Source: an uncultured delta proteobacterium
GTDB taxonomy: Bacteria > Myxococcota > Myxococcia > Myxococcales > 40CM-4-68-19
Direction of reading: 5' to 3'
DNA length: 64,000 nt
Assembly: GCA_903911145.1 (NCBI GenBank)
Contig: CAIWCD010000013.1
Span: forward strand, 427,201 to 491,200
A model generated the notes under the pieces. It was given only the letters and a program-made list of their open reading frames with translations. It was not told the origin of the DNA and ran no database searches. Below, piece after piece: positions 56,766-64,000 of this stretch. Numbering within the stretch: position 1 is the first letter of the stretch; each line of letters begins with the position of its first letter. Position numbers and translations under genes: made by a program.

Positions 56766-58181
56766 CTACAGCTTGACGAGCAGAGAGAGGTTGAAGCGGT
56801 CCTCGGTCGTGCGCAGGTCCGGCGACCATCCCGGGACGAGCGAACCGGGTCCGCCGACCGTCATCGACGAACCGGTCGTGGTGTTCGATGCGCCCGGCGG
56901 CGTCATTCCGCCGTGGCCCGAGAAATACGGAACGCTCGCCGCGCGGTGATTGTATTCCGCGCGGAAGGTCACGAACTGCACCGGCATCCAATCGAGCGTG
57001 AGCGTGCCATCCCAGGCCAGGAACTTGTCGCCCGGATTCTCGGTGAAGTACGGCGTGCCGGTCGCCGCAGTCGCGCCGTTGATCGGCGGCATCAGCACAA
57101 GGTATCGGCCCGGATTGCTGATCGCTCCGCCGCCGACCGTGACACCGAAGAGGTCGTGGAAGAACCAGAGGCGGTCGTAGAGCATGAAGCCAGCGAAGTA
57201 CTGATCCGGGCGCGATGAGTTGCCGCCCGCGCAGACCACGCCGCCACCGTTCTCGCAGCCGAGATCGATGGTCAACGAGAAGGCCATCTTGGTGAGGAAC
57301 TTCGCAGGGTCGTCGTAGTACTTGATCTGGAGGCTATCGTCGCTATGCCAGCGATTGCGGCTCGGCTGGCCGACCGCATCGGTGCCATAGGCATAGCTGT
57401 TCGAAACCACGGAGATCGATCCTGTGGGACGCCACATGATCTGCATTCCCAATCCGGGCCGATTGTTGAACTTGCCGTACGACTGCCAGCCATTAATCAA
57501 CCACGGCTCGATCTTCAACGTCTCAGTCGGGAAGAACTGGATTCGCATTCCGTTGAAGAACCACGGCGTGTTCGACGACACATAGGACGGCTGATAGGCC
57601 CAGTTATCGAAGCTGTAATAGCTGAATAGACCCACATAGGACATGAAGATACCGGCCTCGATGTTAATGCCGTGCATCACGTCGAAGTGATACCCGCCGT
57701 AGGCCTCCGAGACATATCGATAGGCATCCGAGAGCGACCATTGACCGATCGTCGGGCTCGCGTCGTTGCGCGGAGTCATCGTCGAATACATGCCGAACTG
57801 GGTCATGAAACGACCGATCATTCCCTTGTAATGAAAGTCGCCGCCGATGCCGAGCATCTGCACCTGGAACTCATCGGTGCGGCCGCTCTCCGACGTGCCG
57901 CCGAGCGTATGGTCGATCGGATGCGATAGGTCGTCGATATAGCTGGTATCAACGCGGAACTCGCCGGTGAAGTACTTGGTATCGATCGGCGATTCGCTGG
58001 TGCGGGGATTTCCATTCAGCCAGGTGAAGTCGGCGAACGCGAACGGGTCAGATGCTGGCGCTTCGGCAACGGTGCCGCCGTCGGTGGGAACACCAGCGTC
58101 AAGGGGCGCGACGTCCGCGGGTTCGGCTGCGCGAGCGGAGGCCGCGATGAGTGCGGCGAAGAGAACGATGCGGACGGACAT
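56766..58181 (-). CDS. Outer-membrane beta-barrel porin-like protein (BBP2/OmpL type)
   Basis: 471 residues from the ATG at 58181, chosen for AGGAG upstream and the signal peptide VRIVLFAALIAASARA. A short Asp/Ala/Gly-rich segment follows, then many aromatic, alternating strands (GYHFDVMHGINIEAGIFMSYV, FNNRPGLGMQIMWRPTGSIS, VQFVTFRAEYNHRAASVPYF each split by turns). The last residues (DRFNLSLLVKL) fit a barrel-closing strand. Resembles putative beta-barrel porin-2 proteins; substrate unknown. Codons such as TAT and GAT are more frequent than in the housekeeping genes. Confidence 0.8.
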   Translation of the reverse strand: MSVRIVLFAALIAASARAAEPADVAPLDAGVPTDGGTVAEAPASDPFAFADFTWLNGNPRTSESPIDTKYFTGEFRVDTSYIDDLSHPIDHTLGGTSESGRTDEFQVQMLGIGGDFHYKGMIGRFMTQFGMYSTMTPRNDASPTIGQWSLSDAYRYVSEAYGGYHFDVMHGINIEAGIFMSYVGLFSYYSFDNWAYQPSYVSSNTPWFFNGMRIQFFPTETLKIEPWLINGWQSYGKFNNRPGLGMQIMWRPTGSISVVSNSYAYGTDAVGQPSRNRWHSDDSLQIKYYDDPAKFLTKMAFSLTIDLGCENGGGVVCAGGNSSRPDQYFAGFMLYDRLWFFHDLFGVTVGGGAISNPGRYLVLMPPINGATAATGTPYFTENPGDKFLAWDGTLTLDWMPVQFVTFRAEYNHRAASVPYFSGHGGMTPPGASNTTTGSSMTVGGPGSLVPGWSPDLRTTEDRFNLSLLVKL

Positions 58182-58366
58182 TTTCAGTCTCCTATGAACT
58201 GCGAGTGCCGCGTTGCCGATGCAGGTCGCGTGCCGCGGTCGGGCAGCGCGCCGCGAGGAGCGCCACTCTGGTCGAGCGGGTGCGCCGTGCAATTCGCAAC
58301 GCAGCATCTCCCGCGGATTGCGAGATGCAATTCAATGGCTGGCGGAAACTGCGGTAAGGCGACGCG

Positions 58367-59542
58367 GTGAATCCCGACGAACGGACATCGCTCGGCGAGC
58401 TGGCGGCGCTCTTCTTCCGCCTCGGCACGACTGCCTTCGGCGGGCCGCCCGCACACATCGCGATGATGCGCGACGAGGCAGTCGTGCGGCGGCGCTGGAT
58501 GAGCGAGGCGCGATTCCTCGATCTGCTCGGCGCGGCGAATCTGATTCCGGGGCCAAGCTCGACGGAGCTTGCGCTGCACATCGGCTGGCAGCGTCGCGGT
58601 CTCGCGGGTCTCATCGTGGCGGGTCTCTGCTTCATCGTGCCGGCGATGCTGATCACGGGCGGCGTCGCCTGGGCGTACGTGCGCGCGGGGAGCCTGCCGC
58701 AGGCGCAGTGGCTGATGGGCGGCGTCAAGCCGGTCATCCTCGCGGTGATCGCACAGGCTGTCGTTGGTCTGCTGCCGACTGCCGCGCGCACGAACAATCT
58801 GCGCCTGCTCGCGCTCGCTGCCGCGGTGGGCTCTGCGCTCGGCGTCAACGCGCTCGGCCTGCTCTGCGCCGCGGGCGCGCTCTCGGTGATCACGCGCAAG
58901 CTGGAGTCGCCGACGAACGCATCGGACTCGCTTCAACAGGTCGGCGCAGCAGTTCCCGCCGCGGTCAGCCAGGCCGCTCTGGGCGCGGGCGCGGCGACGA
59001 TCGGGACCGTGAGCGCGCTGACCTTGCCTGCGCTCTTCTGGGTCTTCTTCAAGACCGGCGCGGTGCTCTTCGGCAGCGGCTATGTGCTGCTCTCGTTTCT
59101 CCGCGCGGACCTCGTGCAGCGCCTCGGATGGCTCACCGAATCACAACTCATGGACGCGATCGCGATCGGCCAGATCACGCCCGGCCCCGTCTTCACGACC
59201 GCCACATTCATCGGCTACATCCTCGCCGGCCCACGCGGTGCGCTCGTTGCCACCGCAGGGATCTTCCTTCCGGCATTCATCCTCGTCGCGCTGAGCGGAC
59301 CGCTCGTGCCGCGGCTGCGCGCATCGAAGAGCGCGGGCGCATTTCTCGATGGAGTCAACGCTGCATCTCTCTCGCTGATGGCTGTCGTCGGCGCCCAGCT
59401 TGGTCGGGCGGCGCTCGTCGATCTTCCGTCGATCGTGCTTGCGATCGCGGCGCTCGCGATTCTGCTGCGATTCAAGTTGAATCCGAGCTGGCTCGTGCTG
59501 GGCGGGGCTTGCGCAGGATGGGCGATTCACGCGCTCGGGTAG
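58367..59542 (+). CDS. chrA: Chromate transporter ChrA
   Basis: 391 residues from GTG, the two-domain long form. Each half has the family start, GELAALFFRLGTTAFGGPPA and FWVFFKTGAVLFGSGYVLLS, followed by DEAVVRRRWM and GWLTESQLMDAIAIGQITPG. About 12 membrane helices. Exports chromate using the membrane potential in known members; here inferred from the family. Confidence 0.93.
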   Translation: MNPDERTSLGELAALFFRLGTTAFGGPPAHIAMMRDEAVVRRRWMSEARFLDLLGAANLIPGPSSTELALHIGWQRRGLAGLIVAGLCFIVPAMLITGGVAWAYVRAGSLPQAQWLMGGVKPVILAVIAQAVVGLLPTAARTNNLRLLALAAAVGSALGVNALGLLCAAGALSVITRKLESPTNASDSLQQVGAAVPAAVSQAALGAGAATIGTVSALTLPALFWVFFKTGAVLFGSGYVLLSFLRADLVQRLGWLTESQLMDAIAIGQITPGPVFTTATFIGYILAGPRGALVATAGIFLPAFILVALSGPLVPRLRASKSAGAFLDGVNAASLSLMAVVGAQLGRAALVDLPSIVLAIAALAILLRFKLNPSWLVLGGACAGWAIHALG

Positions 59543-59588
59543 TGCAGTCTGCGCGACGCCGCAACCATCCGTTCCTTGCCTCGAGCAG

Positions 59589-60761
59589 CTACAGCGGCGG
59601 CCACCGGTAAGCCTTGTCGAAGATCTCATCTCCTTCGATGAGGTAGAGCCCGCGCTTCTCCGCCCAGCGCGCGGCTGCGCAGACCGTGATGCGCCAGTCT
59701 TCGACTTCGGTACCAAAGCACGCGACCGCATCAGACTTGAGCGCGCTCCATCGCTCGCCATCCAATCGAGATGCAAGTGTCCTCGCGCCCGCTGCATCGA
59801 GGAATCCGCACGTGCCGTTTGCATCGCCACTGGGTTTCAGTCGCCGGTCCCATTCGCGGAATGCCAGTGCCGGCGCGAGCGAGCTTGTGCTTCGAAGCAA
59901 CCGTCGCAGCTCGCCCGCTGCCTCCGAAGCCGGCAGCACTGTTGCGGCAGCGGGCACCACGGAGACGGATTGCGGATTTCCTGGTGTCCGTTCCGTCATC
60001 GTCACGTGCCGGTATTTGAAATCTTCTCGGTAGGCGAGGTAGCCAAGCCAACGGTCTCGACCCTGCCACCACGCAGGACCGAGTCGCCCAAGCAGCATCC
60101 CGAGCGCGCGCCACATTGCTGCGCCATAACTGGCGAGCTGGTTGTCCACGTCCTGCTCGGATGCGCCCGCGCCGCGCTCGACTTTCGGTTTGATTGTGGC
60201 CGCGATGCGCTCCCAGAGATTCGGACGCGCTTCTTCCGCGACGAGTACAGCGGCCTCATGCTGAGCCGCGACGAATTCGAGATAGTGCGCGACGGCCTGC
60301 GCGATTTCGATGGCCCCTCGCGCGGCGTATTCGTCGCGACGGAGCTGCCCGCATGAGAGACCGAGAGCGGCTCCTTGAGCGGAAAAGAACGCCTCCAGTT
60401 CCGGATCCTTCCTCGGCTGCTCCAACCAATCCATCGCAGCGAGCACGCCTTCCACATCGGACGCCGCGATGAAGTAAGGCAGCGCGTTGGCCGCGTAGGC
60501 GAACCCTGTGTTCTGGTCGGCATCACGAACCTTGCGGTGGATGCTCGCGATCACCCGTTCGCTGGCAGCGACGGCTCTCTGATGCGTCTCGGCACTCTTG
60601 CCCATTTCCACGCAGATCCGCTCGCGGTCACCTGGAGTCGACACAAAGCGCTGCACCTGCTCGAGCAGCCTTGTGGACGCTCCGAAGAGGTAGACACGCT
60701 GGGCCAAGGGATTTCTCCGAATGGGCTGCTTGGCGAGTGGCCACTGCGCGCAGGCCGACAT
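59589..60761 (-). CDS. Protein of unknown function beside the att site
   Basis: 390 residues from ATG. Largely helical, soluble, with several Trp and Cys and segments such as FAYAANALPYFIAASDVEGV, GAAMWRALGMLLGRLGPAWW, and an N-terminal helical part. No signal peptide or known motif was recognised. It ends 46 bases before the tRNA-Cys fragment, on what should be the chromosomal side of the junction. Confidence 0.7.
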   Translation of the reverse strand: MSACAQWPLAKQPIRRNPLAQRVYLFGASTRLLEQVQRFVSTPGDRERICVEMGKSAETHQRAVAASERVIASIHRKVRDADQNTGFAYAANALPYFIAASDVEGVLAAMDWLEQPRKDPELEAFFSAQGAALGLSCGQLRRDEYAARGAIEIAQAVAHYLEFVAAQHEAAVLVAEEARPNLWERIAATIKPKVERGAGASEQDVDNQLASYGAAMWRALGMLLGRLGPAWWQGRDRWLGYLAYREDFKYRHVTMTERTPGNPQSVSVVPAAATVLPASEAAGELRRLLRSTSSLAPALAFREWDRRLKPSGDANGTCGFLDAAGARTLASRLDGERWSALKSDAVACFGTEVEDWRITVCAAARWAEKRGLYLIEGDEIFDKAYRWPPL

Positions 60762-60806
60762 CCCGCTAGAGCGGAGATTGATTCAGCTCTTCGGGACGGA
60801 ATTGAG

Positions 60807-60851
60807 TGGAGGCACCGATCGGAGTCGAACCGATGTATGAGGGATTTGCAG
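60807..60851 (-). other. tRNA-Cys(GCA) 3' fragment, probable attachment site
   Basis: Read on the - strand: anticodon loop CTGCAAA with GCA at 60849-60847; the 3' anticodon strand; variable loop; a perfect T-arm (ATCGG, loop TTCGACT, CCGAT); acceptor 3' strand CGGTGCC; then T and encoded CCA. The expected 5' half (acceptor GGCACCG and D-arm) is absent. It is the 3' part left behind or duplicated by integration at a tRNA gene, next to an integrase. Not a working tRNA. Confidence 0.85.
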
Positions 60852-60951
60852 GCCCTTGTTGTTTTGCCTTTTTTCAGAGGAGAATGGTTGCTGTTCATAC
60901 CATTTTTCGCTATTCATCCACTCACTATCCACTCGGCTGAGGGGTTTTGGA

Positions 60952-62223
60952 ATGGCAAAGATCAAGCGGCTGCCCTGGCCTGGGATGGGCTTCATCCGCG
61001 TCGTCGGCATCGGTAAGAACGCCGTCTCGACCTACGTGATCCGCAAGCGCATCGGCGGCCAACAGTTCGAGGTCAGCACGCGCCGGATGGTCGCCGATGC
61101 AGCGATCGTTGAGTTCCGACGGTTTGAGAACGATCCGCACAGCTATGCTCCCTTGCCGGATGCGCCGCCGGAAGCACCAGCGGGCCCTTCGCCACTCTTT
61201 CTGACCGGCGAGCTACAGGACGACTACCTCCGCTACTCGGCACGTCACTGCGGCAACTCTCCGGGCTGGTACGCGAAGAAGAGTCGCTATCTCGCCGCGT
61301 GGGCCGATGCGCTGCGCTCTGTGAATCTGCGCGAACTCGACATGGAGAAGCACGTCCTTCCCCATCTCAAAGATCGCGCGGGGAGACCGCACGCCACCGC
61401 GGTTTTGAAGCACTTCATCAGCTGGCTGCGCGACCCCGAGAACGGACCCAAGCCAGAGCAGCGGCTCGTCCGCGAAGAAGGCCGCTGCGTCATCGACTAC
61501 CAGCCGAGGAAGAAGACGAAGGCGCGGCAAGATTCGCAGGCGCGCTGGTTTTCCTTCGAGAGCTGGCTCGCGGTGCGAGCTCACCTGTCGCCGTGGATGC
61601 AGGACGCTGGCGACGTGCTGGCCGCAACCGGCTGGCACTCAACGGAGTTGCTCGCGTTCGTGCGCAAGGAGGGCGAGGCGGGACGGATCGAGAATCCACC
61701 GAGTGGTGCCCTGCCCTACGGGATGGGCTTTGCGGTGACCAGCAGCAAGCGCGCTGTCGAGCTCGCGGTCCCCGTCGATTCGAAGGTACTGGTGACGCGC
61801 CACAAGGGCGGACAGCTGCACAAGACCATGGTGAACATTGAAGTCGCGAAGATCGCTGAGCGCCTTCAGCAGCGTGGAAGTCTCGACTTGAACCGCCTGA
61901 CGAACCGACTTGCGTGGCTCTGCCGCAAGAAGAATCTCGCCAAGGACCACGATGGTCCGACGGCGCCGCTTCCCAATGGAGTGCAGCCTGCCGTCACGCC
62001 GGGAGCGTTTCGTCACTCTGTCGCCACGTGGCTGTACAACGCGAGAACTCCGCTGCCGGTGATCTCAACGTTCCTCGGGCACATGTCTCCGGCGACCACG
62101 AAGAAATTCTACGCAACGCTCGGCGTAGCCGAGAACCCGATGCTGGTCCGCGCGCATCTGCCGGCAGTGGAGGAGGCGAAAGCCAAGAAGGTCCAGCGGA
62201 GCCGCACCAACCCTTCGCGGTGA
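60952..62223 (+). CDS. Tyrosine recombinase / phage-type integrase
   Basis: 423 residues from the ATG at 60952 (GAGGGG upstream). N-terminal arm-binding and core-binding helices about 1-200. Catalytic C-terminal part: box II PGAFRHSVATWLY, then STFLGHMSPATTKKFYATLG with the likely nucleophile Tyr in KKFY. The position of the first conserved Arg (usual TGLRxSE) reads TGWHSTELLAF, so Arg is replaced by His. It lies directly beside the tRNA-Cys fragment, as integrases of tRNA-site elements do. Confidence 0.88.
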   Translation: MAKIKRLPWPGMGFIRVVGIGKNAVSTYVIRKRIGGQQFEVSTRRMVADAAIVEFRRFENDPHSYAPLPDAPPEAPAGPSPLFLTGELQDDYLRYSARHCGNSPGWYAKKSRYLAAWADALRSVNLRELDMEKHVLPHLKDRAGRPHATAVLKHFISWLRDPENGPKPEQRLVREEGRCVIDYQPRKKTKARQDSQARWFSFESWLAVRAHLSPWMQDAGDVLAATGWHSTELLAFVRKEGEAGRIENPPSGALPYGMGFAVTSSKRAVELAVPVDSKVLVTRHKGGQLHKTMVNIEVAKIAERLQQRGSLDLNRLTNRLAWLCRKKNLAKDHDGPTAPLPNGVQPAVTPGAFRHSVATWLYNARTPLPVISTFLGHMSPATTKKFYATLGVAENPMLVRAHLPAVEEAKAKKVQRSRTNPSR

Positions 62224-62243
62224 GCTGCCGCGCATCCAGCGCA

Positions 62244-62354
62244 GGCCGATTTTGGCCGATCCATTTGGTGCGGTGCTCACTGCGGCGCTGACGACGTATC
62301 TCGTCTCGATGTCACCCGCATCCACGAGGCACATTGGCCGATCTCTTGGCCGAT
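62244..62354 (+). repeat. Four copies of GGCCGAT downstream of the integrase gene
   Basis: GGCCGAT at 62244-62250, 62254-62260, 62336-62342 and 62348-62354; three have TTGGCCGAT. The pairs have 10- and 12-base spacing, about one helix turn. Candidate recombinase arm-type or regulator sites. Confidence 0.4.
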
Positions 62355-62366
62355 CTCTGCGCTGCC

Positions 62367-62828
62367 CTATGGACGGCTTGACGCGATTCTCTTTGCCGCC
62401 TGCACGAGTGCATTCCAGTCGCCGGGAGGGTTCCCTTTCGCGAGCATCTTCGCGAAGACGGCGTAGGCGTCGGTCTTGGATCCATAGGTTCGCAGCGTCT
62501 CGCTGTCGTTCACCCATGCATAGACGAGGATCCGCGCCCTCGAGTCGAAGCGGAAGAAGAGCCGGAATCGCTGCCCGCCAAACTTGGCGCGAAACCAGTG
62601 CTTGCCGCCGGCACCAAGCGTCGCTCCCTGCCGGTACTCAGGCCGCGTTGGATCGGCGGGAATCGTGACGAACATCAGCTGCCGAAGCGAGGCGAGCACC
62701 TTGAAGTTGGCACTGCCCTCGTAGTCCTTGGGCTTCTTCGCTCGCAGCTTCTCAACCGCACCAACCAGCTTGTCGAGCTGATCGAGCAGGAGCGGATGCG
62801 CGAAGAGTTCCCAGCCGTTGACCTGCAT
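62367..62828 (-). CDS. yhaV: YhaV-family toxin (type II TA)
   Basis: 153 residues, like E. coli YhaV. Conserved parts: VNGWELFAHP, FRAKFGGQRFRLFFRFD, WVNDSETLRTYGSKTDAYAV and FAKMLAKGNPPGDWNALV. YhaV is an RNase of RelE/YoeB-like fold that cuts mRNA. Starts 3 bases after the antitoxin stop. Confidence 0.92.
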   Translation of the reverse strand: MQVNGWELFAHPLLLDQLDKLVGAVEKLRAKKPKDYEGSANFKVLASLRQLMFVTIPADPTRPEYRQGATLGAGGKHWFRAKFGGQRFRLFFRFDSRARILVYAWVNDSETLRTYGSKTDAYAVFAKMLAKGNPPGDWNALVQAAKRIASSRP

Positions 62829-62831
62829 CCG

Positions 62832-63155
62832 TCAGAGATCCACAGCGCCGTCGATCTCTGCGTCGAGGTCGATCTTCTTGCTCTTGGTCAGCCGGGCCAT
62901 GCGAGCCGCGAACTCTCGCGACAGCGGCTTGATCGCCTGAGGACGCTGCCCGATGTCCTTCGCCAAGAACTCCAGGAAACTGCCGAGCGCCGGATCTTCG
63001 TGCGCTTCCTCGACGGCGTGAAGCGTGACGTGATTCTTCTCGACGCGAAACGCAACTCGCCCGCCGTAGTCGATGCCGAGGACCTGGCGCACGGCCTTGG
63101 GAACTGTGGTCTGCCCTTTCGCCGTGATCGTGCTGACCTCTTCAAGAACAGCCAT
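62832..63155 (-). CDS. prlF: PrlF-family antitoxin (SpoVT/AbrB type)
   Basis: 107 residues from the ATG at 63155, GGAGG 4-9 bases before it. N-terminal AbrB-like DNA-binding part STITAKGQTTVPKAVRQVLG and RVAFRVEKNHVTLHAVEE; C-terminal helical part binds the toxin. Neutralises YhaV and represses the operon with it. Upstream promoter and palindrome are visible. Confidence 0.92.
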   Translation of the reverse strand: MAVLEEVSTITAKGQTTVPKAVRQVLGIDYGGRVAFRVEKNHVTLHAVEEAHEDPALGSFLEFLAKDIGQRPQAIKPLSREFAARMARLTKSKKIDLDAEIDGAVDL

Positions 63156-63181
63156 GTCGCCTCCGTGATTCGAACGACGCA

Positions 63182-63210
63182 ACTGTAAGGATTATTCCTT
63201 ACTTCGTCAA
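63182..63210 (-). promoter_or_regulatory. prlF-yhaV promoter with palindromic operator
   Basis: On the - strand: TTGACG (63210-63205), a 17-base spacer, TACAGT (63187-63182). The 7-bp arms GTAAGGA and TCCTTAC (63185-63202) form a palindrome across the spacer and -10 edge, where a bound AbrB-type dimer would block RNA polymerase. It lies 27 bases before the prlF start. Confidence 0.65.
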
Positions 63211-63270
63211 GACGAGCGCAGCCCGTGACGCCAGCGTGCACGCATCCCTCCTGCTGCGTCGTGCCCGCAC

Positions 63271-63657
63271 TCACACTTTGCGCACGGGCCCCGCGTACCG
63301 GGCCAACTGCGCATCGCTGGTGAGCAGGGTGACGCCTTCGTGCAAGGCCTGGGCGAGAAGCATGCGATCGAAGGGATCCTTGTGCAGCAGAGGAAGGCTG
63401 TCGATGCTCACGGCATGTTCGCTGGAAATGGGCAGCTCGGTGTAGCCGTTGTCGAGCAGGCCTCGACGCAGCAGGCGAGGCTCGACCCGGAAGTCTTCTC
63501 GGCCCAGCGTCTTCTTGATGGCGATCTCCCAGAGGCTTGCGGCGCTGAAGAGGAGCTCGTTGCGCGGGTCGTTCAGGAGCTTGCGGGCCGAGGCCGAGAG
63601 CCGGCTCGGCTGGCCAGCGGCCCAGAGCAGCAGGTGGGTGTCGAGCAGGAGCTTCAT
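63271..63657 (-). CDS. VapC-like PIN-domain toxin
   Basis: 128 residues. The PIN-domain acids are Asp6 (LLLDTHLLLW), Glu44 (ASLWEIAIKK), Asp97 (DPFDRMLLAQA) and Asp115 (LLTSDAQLARY). These would bind Mg for RNA cleavage. Start overlaps the antitoxin stop (ATGA). Confidence 0.93.
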   Translation of the reverse strand: MKLLLDTHLLLWAAGQPSRLSASARKLLNDPRNELLFSAASLWEIAIKKTLGREDFRVEPRLLRRGLLDNGYTELPISSEHAVSIDSLPLLHKDPFDRMLLAQALHEGVTLLTSDAQLARYAGPVRKV

Positions 63658-63893
63658 GCTTCGGTCCCGAACAACGCGGCGATCTCGGTCTCGCCCATGC
63701 GGTCAAAATCGCGAGGCACGTCGATCTCGCCCTTCATGAATCCCAGCCGTCGTGGGGTCACGGGCCTATCCAGCGCTGCCACCTTGACCAGCGGTTTGCC
63801 CGCCTTCGCGATCACGAAGGCATCACCCTTCGCGGCTTGATCGACCAACTTCGAGAGCTGGGTTTTCGCTTGATGGATGTTGACGGTGACCAT
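63654..63893 (-). CDS. Phd/YefM-family antitoxin
   Basis: 79 residues. N-terminal MVTVNIHQAKTQLSKLVDQA and FVIAKAGKPLVKVAALD match the Phd/YefM fold, which binds DNA as a dimer and carries the toxin-binding C-terminus. GAGG upstream of the ATG. Pairs with the PIN toxin rather than a Doc toxin, a known combination. Confidence 0.93.
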   Translation of the reverse strand: MVTVNIHQAKTQLSKLVDQAAKGDAFVIAKAGKPLVKVAALDRPVTPRRLGFMKGEIDVPRDFDRMGETEIAALFGTEA

Positions 63894-63907
63894 GGCCGCC
63901 TCAGTGG

Positions 63908-63955
63908 ACTAAGTTGATTGAACTAAGTCTAGCCAGATCTCCCGGACACAGGCAA
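63908..63955 (-). promoter_or_regulatory. phd-vapC promoter region with direct repeats
   Basis: On the - strand: TTGCCT (63955-63950), an 18-base spacer, then TAGACT (63931-63926). Two direct copies of ACTAAGT (63908-63914 and 63922-63928) lie 14 bp apart, between or over the -10 and the gene, probable antitoxin sites. Confidence 0.5.
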
Positions 63956-64000
63956 GCGAACGCGATGACGAACGGGAGCGCTGGCGCGATGGGGAACGGG

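Larger units (their letters stand above)
60807..64000. mobile_element. Left end of an integrative element at tRNA-Cys
   Basis: Borders: the tRNA-Cys fragment on the left; open to the right. Contains a tyrosine recombinase, a repeat region and two toxin-antitoxin modules. The orientation of the tRNA piece (3' end to the left) means the element lies to its right, and an intact tRNA-Cys is expected at the far end. Confidence 0.6.

Noticed and set aside
60807..60851. A functional tRNA-Cys gene
   Set aside because: No 5' acceptor strand or D-arm can be found upstream on the - strand; only the 3' part is present.
60868..60876. Terminator at the T-run near 60870
   Set aside because: No hairpin precedes the T-run in either direction.
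60856..60951. An earlier TTG start for the integrase
   Set aside because: The added residues are Cys/Phe-rich and unlike integrases; the ATG at 60952 has a good ribosome site.

Overview
The window is high-GC DNA with dense coding and many 4-base stop/start overlaps. The protein families point to a myxobacterium-like organism (Myxococcota, former Deltaproteobacteria). These are a hybrid histidine kinase, a response regulator fused to DUF4388, J and TPR regions, a kinase with an HxDVSPxN catalytic loop, PEGA-type and lipoprotein genes with no known role, and a tandem pair of small TIGR04563-like proteins. Species cannot be named from the sequence alone.

Layout. 1-9.4 kb: hybrid histidine kinase, then a + strand unit of glnE, a REC-DUF4388-J-TPR protein and a patatin phospholipase. 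9.4-14.8 kb: ilvE, a degenerate Fic protein, and a unit of endonuclease IV, a DHH phosphoesterase and a cysteine desulfurase. 14.8-18.4 kb (- strand): CDF metal transporter, rsmD, a TPR protein with an apparent one-base frameshift, and a Ser/Thr kinase. 18.4-25.7 kb (+): alpha/beta hydrolase, a large exported gluzincin/propeller/barrel protein, a nucleotide-transporter-like protein with a HEAT-repeat tail, and a cNMP-binding protein. 25.7-28.6 kb (-): psd, hisS, and a TlpA-like thioredoxin. 28.7-33.9 kb: exported proteins and lipoproteins of unknown function and a class II amidotransferase. 33.9-38.2 kb (-): E2 acyltransferase, pdxJ, nnr, tsaE. 38.4-42.9 kb (+): lone PTS EIIC, a 57-residue protein coupled to a glycosyltransferase, and a GH16 lipoprotein with repeated Cys modules. 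42.9-55.8 kb (-): a long run tilS, ftsH, folP, glmM, a response regulator, valS, nadC, birA. This is housekeeping: tRNA modification and charging, proteolysis, folate, cell-wall precursor, NAD and biotin. 55.9-60.8 kb: small genes, a porin-like protein, chrA and an unknown gene.

From about 60.8 kb to the end the window looks like the left end of an integrative element. A 45-bp 3' fragment of tRNA-Cys(GCA) lies beside a tyrosine recombinase gene. Two toxin-antitoxin modules follow (PrlF-YhaV and Phd-VapC), each with a recognisable promoter and a repeat or palindrome that could be its operator. An intact tRNA-Cys is predicted at the other end, beyond the window.

The most unusual items are: (1) a valyl-tRNA synthetase reading in frame into a histone-H1-like Lys/Ala/Pro repeat tail, with a perfect Shine-Dalgarno and ATG at the junction; (2) a Fic protein with Phe in place of the catalytic His; (3) a J domain with HPH instead of HPD in a response regulator; (4) a GH16 enzyme bracketed by four copies of a Cys/Tyr module; (5) the tRNA-Cys/integrase/double-TA element end.
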